Positions 45,454-55,680 are shown, counted from the stretch's first letter. The stretch: DNA of 64,000 bases from Bacteroidia bacterium (GCA_030427585.1 JAUIBW010000029.1:1-64000); one strand, 5' to 3'. Notes: generated by a model from the letters alone, not told the origin. A program made the numbers and translations.

Positions 45454-46126
45454 AACAATCGAAATACTACTTGCAGAAGATGAACCTTCTCTAGGTCAAA
45501 TCATTAAGGAGAGCCTTGAGACCAGAAGTTTTAAAGTACACTTGGCTAAAAATGGTGAAGAAGCTTATGACCTATACAAATCTGTACAGCCTCAATTACT
45601 TGTTCTGGATGTTATGATGCCTAAAAAAGATGGTTTTACGCTCGCCAAAGAAATTCGACAAGAAGATAATACCATTCCTATCATATTTCTTACTGCTAAG
45701 TCTCAAACACAAGATGTGGTAGAAGGATTTACCATTGGTGGTAATGATTACCTAAAAAAACCTTTTAGTATGGAAGAACTGATTGTAAGAATTAATAATT
45801 TACTGCATCGTATTACCTTACAACAGAGTGCAGAAATTATTAGCATTGGCGCCTATACTTTCGATTTCCCTAAGCAATTACTTACTTATAAAGAAGAAAC
45901 ATTACAACTTACACATAGAGAAGCCCACCTATTGTTTCACCTTATCAAAAACAAAAATCAAGTACTGGATCGTTCTATGATTCTTAAAAAACTTTGGGGT
46001 GATGATGATTTCTTTAGCGGTAGAAGTATGGATGTATTTATCACTAAACTTCGTAAAAAATTAAAACAAGACGAATCCATTCAAATTATTAATGTAAGAG
46101 GATATGGATATAAATTAGTATGCTAA
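45446..46126 (+). CDS. OmpR/PhoB-family response regulator
   Basis: 226 residues. Receiver with phosphoacceptor D55 in LLVLDVMMPKKDG, acidic pair ED at 11-12, Lys in YLKKPFS; then a winged-helix DNA-binding domain with LTHREAHLLFHLIKNKNQVLDR and FITKLRKKLKQDESIQIINVRGYGYKL. It is the partner of the kinase at 43942. The three GTTAAC repeats upstream of the operon are the obvious candidate binding site. Confidence 0.93.
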   Translation: MAETIEILLAEDEPSLGQIIKESLETRSFKVHLAKNGEEAYDLYKSVQPQLLVLDVMMPKKDGFTLAKEIRQEDNTIPIIFLTAKSQTQDVVEGFTIGGNDYLKKPFSMEELIVRINNLLHRITLQQSAEIISIGAYTFDFPKQLLTYKEETLQLTHREAHLLFHLIKNKNQVLDRSMILKKLWGDDDFFSGRSMDVFITKLRKKLKQDESIQIINVRGYGYKLVC

Positions 46127-46299
46127 AATCAATTAGTATACGTTACTTACTATTAATTAAACAAGCACTTAGGTTTTTAAAATGTGCATCTTACCGAAAT
46201 TCTTTTCTATCCTTTTTATGTTACTCATAAAATCCACTATATTTACGCCCAAAGTTTAACGCACATTTTTACAAAACCTCTCAAGAAAAATAATCAACT

Positions 46300-46914
46300 A
46301 TGCATATAGCAATAGCTGGAAATATCGGAGCCGGAAAAACTACATTGACCCGATTACTTGCTAAACATTATAAATGGGAAGCTCATTTTGAAGATGTATT
46401 AGAAAACCCTTATCTAGAGGATTTTTATAATAAGATGGAGCGTTGGTCTTTTAATCTTCAGATTTATTTCCTTAATAGTCGTTTTAGACAAATATTAGAT
46501 ATTCGTGAAAGCGGAAAAGATATTATCCAGGATAGAACGATCTATGAAGATGCATACATTTTTGCTCCAAACTTACATGCCATGGGGCTTATGACTAATC
46601 GGGATTTTGAAAACTACAGATCACTCTTTGACCTTATGGAAAATGTAGTAGAAGGCCCTGATTTACTTATTTATCTTAGAAGTAGTATTCCTAATCTCGT
46701 AAATCAGATACATAAACGTGGGCGCGAATATGAAAATACCATTAGTATTGATTATCTAAGCAGGCTTAACGAACGATATGAAGCCTGGGCACATGATTAT
46801 GATAAAGGTAATCTTCTTATTGTAGATGTAGACAATATTAATTTTGTAGACAATCCAGAGGATTTGGGAAATATTATAAATCGCATTGATGCCGAGTTAA
46901 ACGGGTTATTCTAA
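46300..46914 (+). CDS. Deoxynucleoside kinase
   Basis: 204 residues. P-loop IAGNIGAGKTTL at residue 5, the DRTIYEDA motif (DRS-like catalytic segment), and the LID region HKRGREYE. This fits the dNK/deoxyguanosine kinase-like family phosphorylating deoxynucleosides for salvage. DUF2461 gene follows after 15 bases. Confidence 0.9.
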   Translation: MHIAIAGNIGAGKTTLTRLLAKHYKWEAHFEDVLENPYLEDFYNKMERWSFNLQIYFLNSRFRQILDIRESGKDIIQDRTIYEDAYIFAPNLHAMGLMTNRDFENYRSLFDLMENVVEGPDLLIYLRSSIPNLVNQIHKRGREYENTISIDYLSRLNERYEAWAHDYDKGNLLIVDVDNINFVDNPEDLGNIINRIDAELNGLF

Positions 46915-46929
46915 ATCTTTGGATCAAAA

Positions 46930-47586
46930 ATGGATTTTAATGCACTCTTTCAGTTTTTGCAAGATTTACAGGCCAATAATCATAAAGAATGGATGGATGC
47001 TAATAGAAAGCAGTATCAAACTATTCGTAATTCGTTTATACAATGGTTAGATGAATTGGATGAAAAATTAGCGGCAATAGATCCAAATTACTACCCTACT
47101 TCGGGTAAAAAAGGAATTAATCGTATTAATAACAATTTACTTTTTCATCCAAATAAACCCGTATACAAAGATCATTTTGCAGCAGGACTAGATCAGCGTA
47201 CCAAACAAGGTGATTTTTATATTCAAATTGGGGTTAATGAATGTGAGTTAGCTGGTGGTTACTGGAGGCCAGAAAACAAGATGCTAAATAGTATTCGAGA
47301 AGCAATTGATTATAATGGCGAAGAACTGATGAAAATTTTAAACAAAAAAAGCTTTAAACAGACCTTTGGAGGGATGTATCTAGATAAAGACAAACTAAAA
47401 ACTACTCCCAAAGGATACTCTTCTGATCATGAATACATTGACTTGCTACGTCATAGAACATTTGCTGTCATTCATCCTTTAACTCAGGAAGATATACTTA
47501 AAGACGATTTTATGGATAAGGTGATTACTGTATATAAAGAAATGCTTCCGTTTAGACGATATTTTAATCAGGCTGTTACCGTATAA
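46930..47586 (+). CDS. DUF2461-domain protein
   Basis: 218 residues matching DUF2461/TIGR02453: LFQFLQDLQANNHKEWMDANRKQYQ, RINNNLLFHPNKPVYKDHFAAGL, YIQIGVNECELAGGYWRPE and FAVIHPLTQEDIL. No activity is known. It is read with the nucleoside kinase. Confidence 0.9.
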   Translation: MDFNALFQFLQDLQANNHKEWMDANRKQYQTIRNSFIQWLDELDEKLAAIDPNYYPTSGKKGINRINNNLLFHPNKPVYKDHFAAGLDQRTKQGDFYIQIGVNECELAGGYWRPENKMLNSIREAIDYNGEELMKILNKKSFKQTFGGMYLDKDKLKTTPKGYSSDHEYIDLLRHRTFAVIHPLTQEDILKDDFMDKVITVYKEMLPFRRYFNQAVTV

Positions 47587-47627
47587 TTAAAAGTTTTTAT
47601 TCTTTGTTGTTTTTAACAGCTTTCGTT

Positions 47628-48869
47628 CTAATTAATTTTCTTGATCAAATACTCCATAATCCTTCCTGTAGCACCCGTGTTACTATTGATAAAATGACCA
47701 GAAATCATTCCTGTTTTTTCTCTAAATTTTTTATCCTCGACAAGTTTATTTAGTATTTGGTTAAATTCACCAGCATTCGAAACCGAAAATAAGCCCGCCA
47801 ATTTTTGAAGTTGCCTGGCTTCTCTAAATTTTTCAAAATTCTTCCCAATAACAATAGGAATTCCGAACGTTGCCGGTTCTAAAATATTATGTAACCCTCC
47901 CGTTCCCATAGCTCCACCAACATATGCTATATCTGCATAACTGTATACCCGAGATAAGTATCCTATAGTATTCATTATAAATACCTCTTGATCCCTCAGT
48001 GCTATTCCTTCTTTTTCAGAATATAAAACGGTTTTCTTTTTAATCTTTCGTTTTAGTGCATTGGCACTACTATCTTTTATTTCGTGAGGAGCAATAATAA
48101 AACAAACCTTATCCGAAGCTTCGTTTATATAGTCTATAAAAATTTCTTCATCTTCTGGCCATGAGCTTCCCATTACTATACAAAGTCGCTCATTAACAAA
48201 TTCTGAAATAAAATCAACATGATTATCCATTTCTATTTGGTGTGATACCCGATCAAATCGCGTATCTCCACTCAATATAACATTGGTAAAACCTTGTTTT
48301 TTTATTAACGCTTGCGATATTGTATCCTGAACAAAAAAGTGATCCACGGTTTGTAAGGCTTTTCTCATAAAACCACCATACCATTTAAAAAATGCCTGGT
48401 CTTCTCTAAATGTAGCAGATATAAATACTGCGGGAATATTCCTGTTTTGTAATACCCTCAAGTAATTAGGCCAAAACTCATATTTCACAAAGACAGCAAT
48501 TTCGGGTTTTACCAATTGAATAAACCGAATAGCATTTGCATTGGTGTCCATAGGCAGATATACTATAATATCAGCCAGTGTGCTATTTTTTTTAGCTTCG
48601 TAACCCGAGGGGGAAAAAAAAGTAACTAGTACTTTATGGTCAGAATACTTTTTCTTTAATTCCTCAATTACAGGAACACCTTGCTCATATTCTCCCAAAG
48701 AAGCACAATGAAACCAGAGGACACGGTCTTGAGTAGGAAAATGCTGCTCAAGAGTTTCGAAAACTCCTTTCCTTCCATTTGCAAATAATTTAAGTTTAGG
48801 ACTTAACAAACCTATTATAGGAAGTATACTATTAAATATTGCAATAAAAATGTTATATAAAATGCTCAA
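47628..48869 (-). CDS. waaA: 3-deoxy-D-manno-octulosonic acid (KDO) transferase
   Basis: 413 residues, GT30 family. Motifs: LWFHCASLGEYEQGVPVIE (catalytic Glu region), FFSPSGYE, VKYEFWPNYL, and GGAMGTGGLHNILEPATFGIPIVIG. A hydrophobic N-terminal anchor is present. It attaches KDO to lipid IVA at the inner face of the inner membrane during LPS synthesis. It diverges from the DegT aminotransferase gene. Confidence 0.93.
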   Translation of the reverse strand: MSILYNIFIAIFNSILPIIGLLSPKLKLFANGRKGVFETLEQHFPTQDRVLWFHCASLGEYEQGVPVIEELKKKYSDHKVLVTFFSPSGYEAKKNSTLADIIVYLPMDTNANAIRFIQLVKPEIAVFVKYEFWPNYLRVLQNRNIPAVFISATFREDQAFFKWYGGFMRKALQTVDHFFVQDTISQALIKKQGFTNVILSGDTRFDRVSHQIEMDNHVDFISEFVNERLCIVMGSSWPEDEEIFIDYINEASDKVCFIIAPHEIKDSSANALKRKIKKKTVLYSEKEGIALRDQEVFIMNTIGYLSRVYSYADIAYVGGAMGTGGLHNILEPATFGIPIVIGKNFEKFREARQLQKLAGLFSVSNAGEFNQILNKLVEDKKFREKTGMISGHFINSNTGATGRIMEYLIKKIN

Positions 48870-48922
48870 AAATGATAATTTTTATGAATTGCTAAAATAC
48901 ATTTCTTTTATCTAAAATTACA

Positions 48923-48953
48923 TTGGCAATAGTATCAATATTTTGTACTTTCG
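48923..48953 (+). promoter_or_regulatory. Promoter of the DegT aminotransferase gene
   Basis: TTG (48923-48925), 20 bases, then TACTTTCG (48946-48953), one mismatch from TAnnTTTG. The ATG follows after 21 bases. Confidence 0.55.
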
Positions 48954-48974
48954 TGAGGTTACAATAAAACATTT

Positions 48975-50120
48975 ATGAAGAAGATACAAATGGTTGACCT
49001 TAAGGGTCAATATGAACAAATCAAAGAACGCATAGATTCATCTGTTCTCGATGTTGTGCAATCTACAGCTTTTATTAATGGCCCCGAAGTGCATAGTTTT
49101 CAAAAAGAACTAGAGGATTATCTTGGTGTAAAACATGTTATCCCTTGTGCAAATGGTACAGATGCATTACAAATTGCTATGATGGGATTAGGTCTACAAC
49201 CAGGTGATGAAGTAATAACAGCTGATTTTACTTTTGCTGCTACGGTAGAGGTAATTGCCTTACTACAGCTTACTCCTGTACTCGTAGATGTAGAGACAGA
49301 TTCTTTTAATATTGATCCCGAAGCTATAAAAAAAGCAATTACTCCTAAGACAAAAGCTATTGTACCTGTACATTTATTTGGGCAGTCTGCCAATATGGAT
49401 GCAATTATGGCTATTGCCAAAGAGCATGACCTATATGTAATTGAAGATAATGCCCAAGGTATTGGAGGAAATTACCATTCTAAAGATGGAAACACTTCAA
49501 AATCAGGAACGATTGGTCATGTAGCTTCTACTTCTTTTTTCCCTTCGAAAAATTTGGGGTGTTATGGAGATGGAGGTGCGATCTTTACTAATGATGATGA
49601 TTTGGCACATATCATAAGAGGAATTGTAAACCACGGAATGTATACGAGATATCATCATGATGTTGTAGGTGTAAATTCTCGTCTGGATTCTATTCAGGCA
49701 GCAGTGCTAAGAATAAAGCTTCCTAATCTGGATCGATATAATAATGCCCGACGAAAGGCAGCAAAAAAATATACGGCGGCTTTTGCCAATCAGGAGCATA
49801 TTATTACTCCTGTTGTAATTGATAAGGAAGACACACATGTGTTTCATCAATACACGCTTAGAGTGATCGATGTAGATCGAGATGCTCTGGTTAAACATCT
49901 AAATGATAACGGAATTCCTTGTGGTGTTTATTACCCTATTCCTCTACACAGTCAAAAAGCATATCAGGACAAACGCTATAATGAAGCTGATTTCCCTATA
50001 ACCAATCAATTGGTAAAAGAGGTTATTTCTTTACCCATGCATACAGAATTAGATGATGAACAAATTGATTTTATCACCAATACTGTTATCAATTTTGTAG
50101 GCAAATCTGTTACTATCTAA
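48975..50120 (+). CDS. DegT/DnrJ/EryC1/StrS-family aminotransferase
   Basis: 381 residues, PLP fold type I sugar aminotransferase. The PLP lysine is in STSFFPSKNLGCYGDGGAIF; also VIEDNAQGIGG, PCANGTDALQIAM, and a C-terminal FPITNQLVKEVISLPMHTELDD. It likely amino-modifies a nucleotide sugar for surface polysaccharide; the divergent neighbour is the KDO transferase. The exact sugar is not known. Confidence 0.9.
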   Translation: MKKIQMVDLKGQYEQIKERIDSSVLDVVQSTAFINGPEVHSFQKELEDYLGVKHVIPCANGTDALQIAMMGLGLQPGDEVITADFTFAATVEVIALLQLTPVLVDVETDSFNIDPEAIKKAITPKTKAIVPVHLFGQSANMDAIMAIAKEHDLYVIEDNAQGIGGNYHSKDGNTSKSGTIGHVASTSFFPSKNLGCYGDGGAIFTNDDDLAHIIRGIVNHGMYTRYHHDVVGVNSRLDSIQAAVLRIKLPNLDRYNNARRKAAKKYTAAFANQEHIITPVVIDKEDTHVFHQYTLRVIDVDRDALVKHLNDNGIPCGVYYPIPLHSQKAYQDKRYNEADFPITNQLVKEVISLPMHTELDDEQIDFITNTVINFVGKSVTI

Positions 50121-50148
50121 AATAGTTAAAAAACTAAAAAAATTATAT

Positions 50149-50200
50149 AAAATCGAAAAACGTTGAAGAAGAATTTCTTTGATGTTTTTCGATTTTGTTT
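50149..50200 (+). terminator. Terminator after the DegT gene
   Basis: AAAATCGAAAAAC pairs with GTTTTTCGATTTT; the inner part GAAGAAGAATTTCTTT can extend the loop. It lies 29 bases after the stop. Confidence 0.7.
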
Positions 50201-50272
50201 GAAAATGAAAGAAGAAAAAGAAATTTAATCTTCTCAACACCTAATTTAATCCCTTAAACTTATCCCTTTTTC

Positions 50273-53173
50273 ATGGATTCACTTTGCATCTGCTATAATC
50301 TTGTTGATCATAATTTACCTGAAATACCACTCTTACCAGAAGCATATGTAGTACCCGTAACTAATGGTCATCTTGGTTATGTAGAAAAACAAGCGATTCC
50401 CGAAACTTTGGAAAGCTACAATATAGAATTTTTGGGCACTCCTCATGAGCAATTACTAGACATATGTTCGCATCTAAAAATTAAAGCATTAGAGCAACAG
50501 TTTATGCCTATAAAAAGGAGAAAAAGTTTACGTTTTCCTGATGTGTTAAAAGATCAAAAAATAAAAGAGGTTGTACTTGATTATATAAGCAAGAAGTTAT
50601 CTATTTTCTATTCCTTGATTGTTACCCATCAATATGCAATAACTAGTAACGCTCAAAGAAAAGATCCTTTCGAAAATCATAAATTATCGATTGGTAATAC
50701 GACACTCAAGCCTATTCTCGAATTCACTAAAACAGATGAAGGTATTGAATACGCTTTCTCTCTAAAAAATAAAGACACGCTCATTATCCCTAAAAATAAT
50801 GACATCAGAATATTACTTAATGAGCCATCCTGGATTATTGTAGATCAATACCTATACCAAATTGAAAACCTAAATGCTAATAAACTAAAACCATTTTTTG
50901 AGAAAGAAAAAATTACTATTGCCCATAAGCATATCAAAATTTACCTGGAAAAAGTAATCATCCCAATAATCAAAAATATAGATGTTATCACTCATGGTTT
51001 TGATATCATTACCCATAAAAATATAGCATCTTATGGGATAGAAATTGTTCAGGATTTTATTCAGAATACTTATGTAGCTAAGGTCATTTTTGAGTACAAC
51101 ACCGTTCTTTTTGATTATAATAGTACAAAAACTACCGTTTCTAATGTGCTTCTGGAAGATGATGATCAAATTCAGATTATACAAATCAAACGTGATCCGG
51201 AAGCCGAACAGGAAATCATTAGTTTACTTACTTCCAAAGGGCTGCAGGTAAACAATAATTTACTATTGGAAACCAAGGCTTCTGATGATCCTTTTGAAAT
51301 TCTAAATTGGTTAAAATCGAACAAAGCTCAATTAGAAACCGATGGATTTGAAATAAAACTACCTATATTGGATGACAGGACAGTTACTATTGCTTCATAT
51401 ACTATCGAAATCGGCAGCAAACAAGAGAACGATTGGTTTGACATTAAAGGGGCTGTTACTATCGGAGATCAGGAAATTCCTTTTTCAAAATTCATCCCAT
51501 ACATCAGGCAAAATAATCGTTTTTTTCCAATGGATGAAGATCAGGTTTTTATTATTCCTGGCGAATGGATGACACGGTATAAAAAGCTTGTAGATTTTGG
51601 TCAGGTACAAGATAAAAGTATACGTATCACCAAAAGTAATTACATCTTGCTAAAGGATATTGTTCCGCCAGAAGAAATTAGTATAGACGATGCTACCGAT
51701 CATCATTATAAACCATCATCAAAACTTAAAGCAACATTACGTCCTTACCAGGAAGAAGGAGTGCAATGGTTAGTTAATCATTATTACAATAAATTAGGTG
51801 CATGTCTAGCAGATGACATGGGTTTGGGAAAAACTTTGCAAACTATTGCAATGTTGGTATACGCAAAAGAACAGCTAGAACCTGTGGATAAAAAGATCGA
51901 AAAAATTCGGCTAGACCTTTTTAGCGATCCTCTCGAAGTAAAAACCTATCTCAAAGCTTTGATCTTACTCCCCTCTTCTCTTGTATTTAATTGGGCACAG
52001 GAGATAATAAAGTTTGCACCACATCTCAATATTGTTAAATACACAGGTCCTGATCGTAAAAAAATCACTCCATACCTAGAAACTTACGATATCATTCTTA
52101 CCACCTATACTACAGTATCAAAAGACATCGCTGCCTTAGAAAAAATTAATTTCACCTATCTGATTACAGACGAAAGTCAACAGATCAAAAACAAAGAATC
52201 TAAAATATTTCGGGCTATAAATAATATACATACTATCCATAAGGTTTCTCTAAGTGGTACCCCAATAGAAAATTCATTATCCGATCTTTGGTCCCAGATG
52301 GAATTTATTAACCCGGGAATGTTAGGCAGTTATTCTTTTTTTAAAAATCGCTTTAAAATTCCGATAGAAAAACACCAGGATCCGGAATGTATTAAAGAAT
52401 TAAAAGCATTAATAGACCCCTTTATATTAAGAAGAACCAAAGAACAGGTTGCCAAAGATCTTCCCGAGTTATCAGAACAGACCATATACACAGAAATGCT
52501 TACTGAACAGAAAAAACAATACGAATCCCAGAAATCTGCAGCCAGAAACCTGCTCCTGGGTATTGATCCTACCTCAACCAATAAGATTCATATTCTTAAT
52601 ACGTTAACCAAACTGCGCCAGATCGTAAATCATCCTAAACTTGTAGATGATAAAACAAAAGATCAATCAGGAAAATTTCAGGATGTTACTCATTACCTTA
52701 GTACATTGGTCAAAGCCCATAAAAAAGTACTGGTATTTAGTTCTTTTGTATCTCACCTTAATCTGTATCAGGAGTGGTGTGCGACAAATAACATACCCTA
52801 TCTAACATTAACCGGGCAAACCAGGAGCACTGATCGAGAAGCTATTGTAAATGAGTTTCAGCAAAATGATGATATCAATTTGTTCTTTATTTCATTAAAA
52901 GCAGGAGGTGTTGGATTAAACCTTACCAAAGCATCCTATGTAGTAGTATTAGACCCCTGGTGGAACCCATTTATCGAAAAGCAAGCCATAGCCAGGTCCC
53001 ATCGTATAGGACAAACCAATAATGTGATGGTTACTCGATTTATTACTAAAAATACGATCGAAGAAAAAATACTCCAATTACAGGAAAAGAAAAAAGGTTT
53101 ATCTGATGAGATTATCGATATTAATGCTATCCCACAGTATATCGAACAAGATTTAGAAGAGTTATTAACGTAA
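50273..53173 (+). CDS. SNF2-family helicase-like ATPase
   Basis: 966 residues. The first 490 or so residues form a poorly conserved region without a named domain. The SNF2 core follows: LRPYQEEGVQWL, Walker A DDMGLGKTLQT, motif II TDESQQIKN (DESQ instead of the usual DEAH/DEAQ), SGTPIENSLSDLWS, and in the second half TGQTRSTDREAI, LKAGGVGLNLT, VVVLDPWWNP and RSHRIGQTN. It presumably remodels DNA-protein complexes with ATP hydrolysis. No zinc finger SWIM motif is seen. Confidence 0.88.
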   Translation: MDSLCICYNLVDHNLPEIPLLPEAYVVPVTNGHLGYVEKQAIPETLESYNIEFLGTPHEQLLDICSHLKIKALEQQFMPIKRRKSLRFPDVLKDQKIKEVVLDYISKKLSIFYSLIVTHQYAITSNAQRKDPFENHKLSIGNTTLKPILEFTKTDEGIEYAFSLKNKDTLIIPKNNDIRILLNEPSWIIVDQYLYQIENLNANKLKPFFEKEKITIAHKHIKIYLEKVIIPIIKNIDVITHGFDIITHKNIASYGIEIVQDFIQNTYVAKVIFEYNTVLFDYNSTKTTVSNVLLEDDDQIQIIQIKRDPEAEQEIISLLTSKGLQVNNNLLLETKASDDPFEILNWLKSNKAQLETDGFEIKLPILDDRTVTIASYTIEIGSKQENDWFDIKGAVTIGDQEIPFSKFIPYIRQNNRFFPMDEDQVFIIPGEWMTRYKKLVDFGQVQDKSIRITKSNYILLKDIVPPEEISIDDATDHHYKPSSKLKATLRPYQEEGVQWLVNHYYNKLGACLADDMGLGKTLQTIAMLVYAKEQLEPVDKKIEKIRLDLFSDPLEVKTYLKALILLPSSLVFNWAQEIIKFAPHLNIVKYTGPDRKKITPYLETYDIILTTYTTVSKDIAALEKINFTYLITDESQQIKNKESKIFRAINNIHTIHKVSLSGTPIENSLSDLWSQMEFINPGMLGSYSFFKNRFKIPIEKHQDPECIKELKALIDPFILRRTKEQVAKDLPELSEQTIYTEMLTEQKKQYESQKSAARNLLLGIDPTSTNKIHILNTLTKLRQIVNHPKLVDDKTKDQSGKFQDVTHYLSTLVKAHKKVLVFSSFVSHLNLYQEWCATNNIPYLTLTGQTRSTDREAIVNEFQQNDDINLFFISLKAGGVGLNLTKASYVVVLDPWWNPFIEKQAIARSHRIGQTNNVMVTRFITKNTIEEKILQLQEKKKGLSDEIIDINAIPQYIEQDLEELLT

Positions 53174-53192
53174 TATCTTTATAGTTATTTTA

Positions 53193-53289
53193 GCGTTCAA
53201 GACGGGCTATTCGCTATATCTTTTTCTCATTAATTTCGAAAAGTTATTCGAAATAATAATAAAAAGGATGCCGCTTCTATCCCTAACGC
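53193..53289 (+). repeat. Structured dispersed repeat, copy 2 (after the SNF2 gene)
   Basis: A shorter relative of the element at 29082-29202, in the same orientation. It opens GCGTT (53193-53197) and closes AACGC (53285-53289). It shares CGGGCT, GCTATATCTTTTT and AAAAAGGATGCCGCTTCTATCCC with copy 1 but lacks the CCCCTAA hairpin and has a different inner stem (TTTCGAAAAGTTATTCGAAA). Confidence 0.55.
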
Positions 53290-53308
53290 ATTCAAGGTCA
53301 TCGATAAG

Positions 53309-53335
53309 ACCTCAGGTTTGTGAAACCTGCGAGAT
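53309..53335. repeat. REP-like imperfect hairpin
   Basis: GACCTCAGGTTT-gtg-AAACCTGCGAGATC, with one mismatch in the stem, related in form to the hairpin at 34270-34300. It lies in the gap between the SNF2 and amidohydrolase genes, 20 bases past the structured repeat. Confidence 0.45.
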
Positions 53336-53468
53336 CTATAAAAACTAACCCATATTTCTAAAAGAAATCATAATCCCCCTTTTAATCACAACAATTTATT
53401 TTAAATTGTTCCTTTTGTATATTCAAAAACTCAATTTTAATTTATAATAATTTTTCACACTATCACAC

Positions 53469-54743
53469 ATGAAATATCTATACACCATATTTTTTATATG
53501 TATAAGCACTACTATTTTTGCTCAAGACACCTATTTACAATGCGGAAAGCTAGTCGATACCAAAGCAGGTAAAATTCTTACCGAAAAAACAATTGTCATC
53601 TCTGGAAATAAAATTATTAAAGTAGAAAATGGCTTTATTGCCGGTAAAAAAAACGATATCACTATTGATCTTAAAAATAAAACAGTACTGCCCGGCTTGA
53701 TCGATATGCATGTACACCTGGAAGGTGAAACAAATCCAAAGGCGTATTTACAAAAATATACAGATAGCGAAGCAGATGTTGCTTTTAATTCGGTTCAGTT
53801 TGCCAAAACGACATTAATGGCAGGCTTTACCACAGTTCGGGATTTAGGGGGAAGCGGAGTAAACATTTCGCTTAAAAAAGCAATTAAAAGCGGACGTATA
53901 AAAGGCCCCAGGGTATTTACAGCCGGTAAGTCCCTGGCTACCACTGGCGGACATGCAGATCCTACCAACGGAAGCAAAAGGTCATTAATTGGTGATCCTG
54001 GCCCAAAGGAAGGTGTGGTAAATAGTGTCGAAGATGCAAAAAAAGCAGTACGACAACGTTATAAAAATGGTGCAGATCTTATCAAAATTACAGCTACAGG
54101 TGGTGTATTGAGTGTAGCAAAAAGTAGTTCTAACCCTCAGTTTACTGTAGAAGAAATTAAAGCAATATGCGAGACTGCAAAAGATTATGGATTTCATGTT
54201 GCCGCACATGCACATGGTGACGAAGGGATGCAACGTGCTATTTTGGGTGGTGTAAAAACTATTGAGCACGGTACATTAATGAGTGAAAAAACCATGGATT
54301 TAATGAAACAGCATGATGCTTATCTGGTACCCACTATTACTGCCGGAAAAGAAGTTACCGAAAAAGCAGCTATTGATGGTTATTATCCCGCTATTATTGT
54401 TCCTAAGGCCCTGGAGATTGGACCAAAAATCCAAAACACATTTAAAAAAGCATATGATCGTGGTGTAGGTATCGCATTTGGTACTGATGCCGGAGTATTT
54501 AAACACGGACAAAACGGAAAAGAGTTTGGTTTTATGGTCGAAGCAGGTATGCCTGCAATAGCTGCCTTACAAAGTGCAACGACCACCAACGCCAAAATCC
54601 TGAATATGCAAGATCAGATCGGGCAAATTACTCCTGGCTATTTAGCCGATATTATAGCCGTAAATGACGATCCAACCCAAAAAATAAACACTATGGAGAA
54701 TGTAGTGTTTGTAATGAAAGATGGAAAAATATATAAGAACTAG
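53469..54743 (+). CDS. Secreted metal-dependent amidohydrolase
   Basis: 424 residues. Signal peptide MKYLYTIFFICISTTIFAQ. Amidohydrolase motifs: LPGLIDMHVHLE (metal His pair), HVAAHAHGDEGMQRAI, KTIEHG and GTDAGVFKHGQN. The ends PGYLADIIAVNDDPTQKI fit the imidazolonepropionase/prolidase-like group. The substrate, perhaps a dipeptide, is unknown. It is followed after 6 bases by the phosphodiester glycosidase gene. Confidence 0.88.
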   Translation: MKYLYTIFFICISTTIFAQDTYLQCGKLVDTKAGKILTEKTIVISGNKIIKVENGFIAGKKNDITIDLKNKTVLPGLIDMHVHLEGETNPKAYLQKYTDSEADVAFNSVQFAKTTLMAGFTTVRDLGGSGVNISLKKAIKSGRIKGPRVFTAGKSLATTGGHADPTNGSKRSLIGDPGPKEGVVNSVEDAKKAVRQRYKNGADLIKITATGGVLSVAKSSSNPQFTVEEIKAICETAKDYGFHVAAHAHGDEGMQRAILGGVKTIEHGTLMSEKTMDLMKQHDAYLVPTITAGKEVTEKAAIDGYYPAIIVPKALEIGPKIQNTFKKAYDRGVGIAFGTDAGVFKHGQNGKEFGFMVEAGMPAIAALQSATTTNAKILNMQDQIGQITPGYLADIIAVNDDPTQKINTMENVVFVMKDGKIYKN

Positions 54744-54749
54744 TAGATA

Positions 54750-55490
54750 ATGAAAAAACCTATTGGTTCTATAGTACTACTTGCTTCCCTAATACTATTA
54801 ACCAGTTTCTTTTTTGTTAAGAAATCAGAAGCTCAGGTTGAAAAATCCAGGTTTTTAAGCTATGAGGTAGATCCTTTGCAACAAGAGTTACATTTCTATT
54901 GGAAAAATAAGGACAATATTAATTACAAAAGCTTCCGGAAGTTAAAATCAGGGCTTGAAAAAGAAAACAAGGAATTGGTTTTTGCCATGAACGGGGGGAT
55001 GTATCATAAAGATTTATCTCCCCAGGGGCTTTATATTGAAAACGGAGAAACCAAAGCCAGGATTGATACATCCCAAAGCGGATATGGCAATTTTTACCTT
55101 CAACCCAATGGGATATTCTATGTAACCCAAAAAAACAAACCTGTCATTTGTACTACAAAAATGTTTAGACCCAATACGCATATCAAATATGCAACACAAT
55201 CTGGCCCTATGCTTTTGATTGACGGAAAAATCCATCCCAAATTTAGAAAAGGGTCTTCTAATGTTCATATCAGAAACGGAGTAGGAATCTTACCCAATGG
55301 AAATTTACTTTTTGCAATCTCTATAGAGAAAACAAACTTTTATGATTTTGCTTCCTATTTTAAGCAAAACGGTTGTAAAAATGCCTTGTATCTCGACGGA
55401 TTTGTATCCAGAATATACCTCCCTGCTAAAAATCAGAATCAATTAGACGGAAACTTTGGTGTAATTATAGGAGAAACGAAAATAAAATAA
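54750..55490 (+). CDS. Phosphodiester glycosidase (NAGPA-like) family protein
   Basis: 246 residues with an N-terminal hydrophobic anchor or signal (IGSIVLLASLILLTSFFF). FAMNGGMYHKDLSPQGLYIENGE, QSGPMLLIDGKI, RNGVGILPNGNLLFAIS and NALYLDGFVSRIY are the family pattern. It may cleave sugar phosphodiesters, the substrate being unknown. It is co-transcribed with the amidohydrolase. Confidence 0.85.
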   Translation: MKKPIGSIVLLASLILLTSFFFVKKSEAQVEKSRFLSYEVDPLQQELHFYWKNKDNINYKSFRKLKSGLEKENKELVFAMNGGMYHKDLSPQGLYIENGETKARIDTSQSGYGNFYLQPNGIFYVTQKNKPVICTTKMFRPNTHIKYATQSGPMLLIDGKIHPKFRKGSSNVHIRNGVGILPNGNLLFAISIEKTNFYDFASYFKQNGCKNALYLDGFVSRIYLPAKNQNQLDGNFGVIIGETKIK

Positions 55491-55680
55491 CAGATCTAAA
55501 GGGAAAGTTGTGGCCTACGCTAAGGTCATACCAATACAGAAAATATTGCTATGCTATAAGGTATGTTTTTCTATTGTTTTAGTAATTAAAGTGATTTAAA
55601 AGATAACTTAATCGCGATAATATATAGATAGGAATTTCATTTTATAAAACTAGAAAAAGATATACAGAAGGTACTTACAA

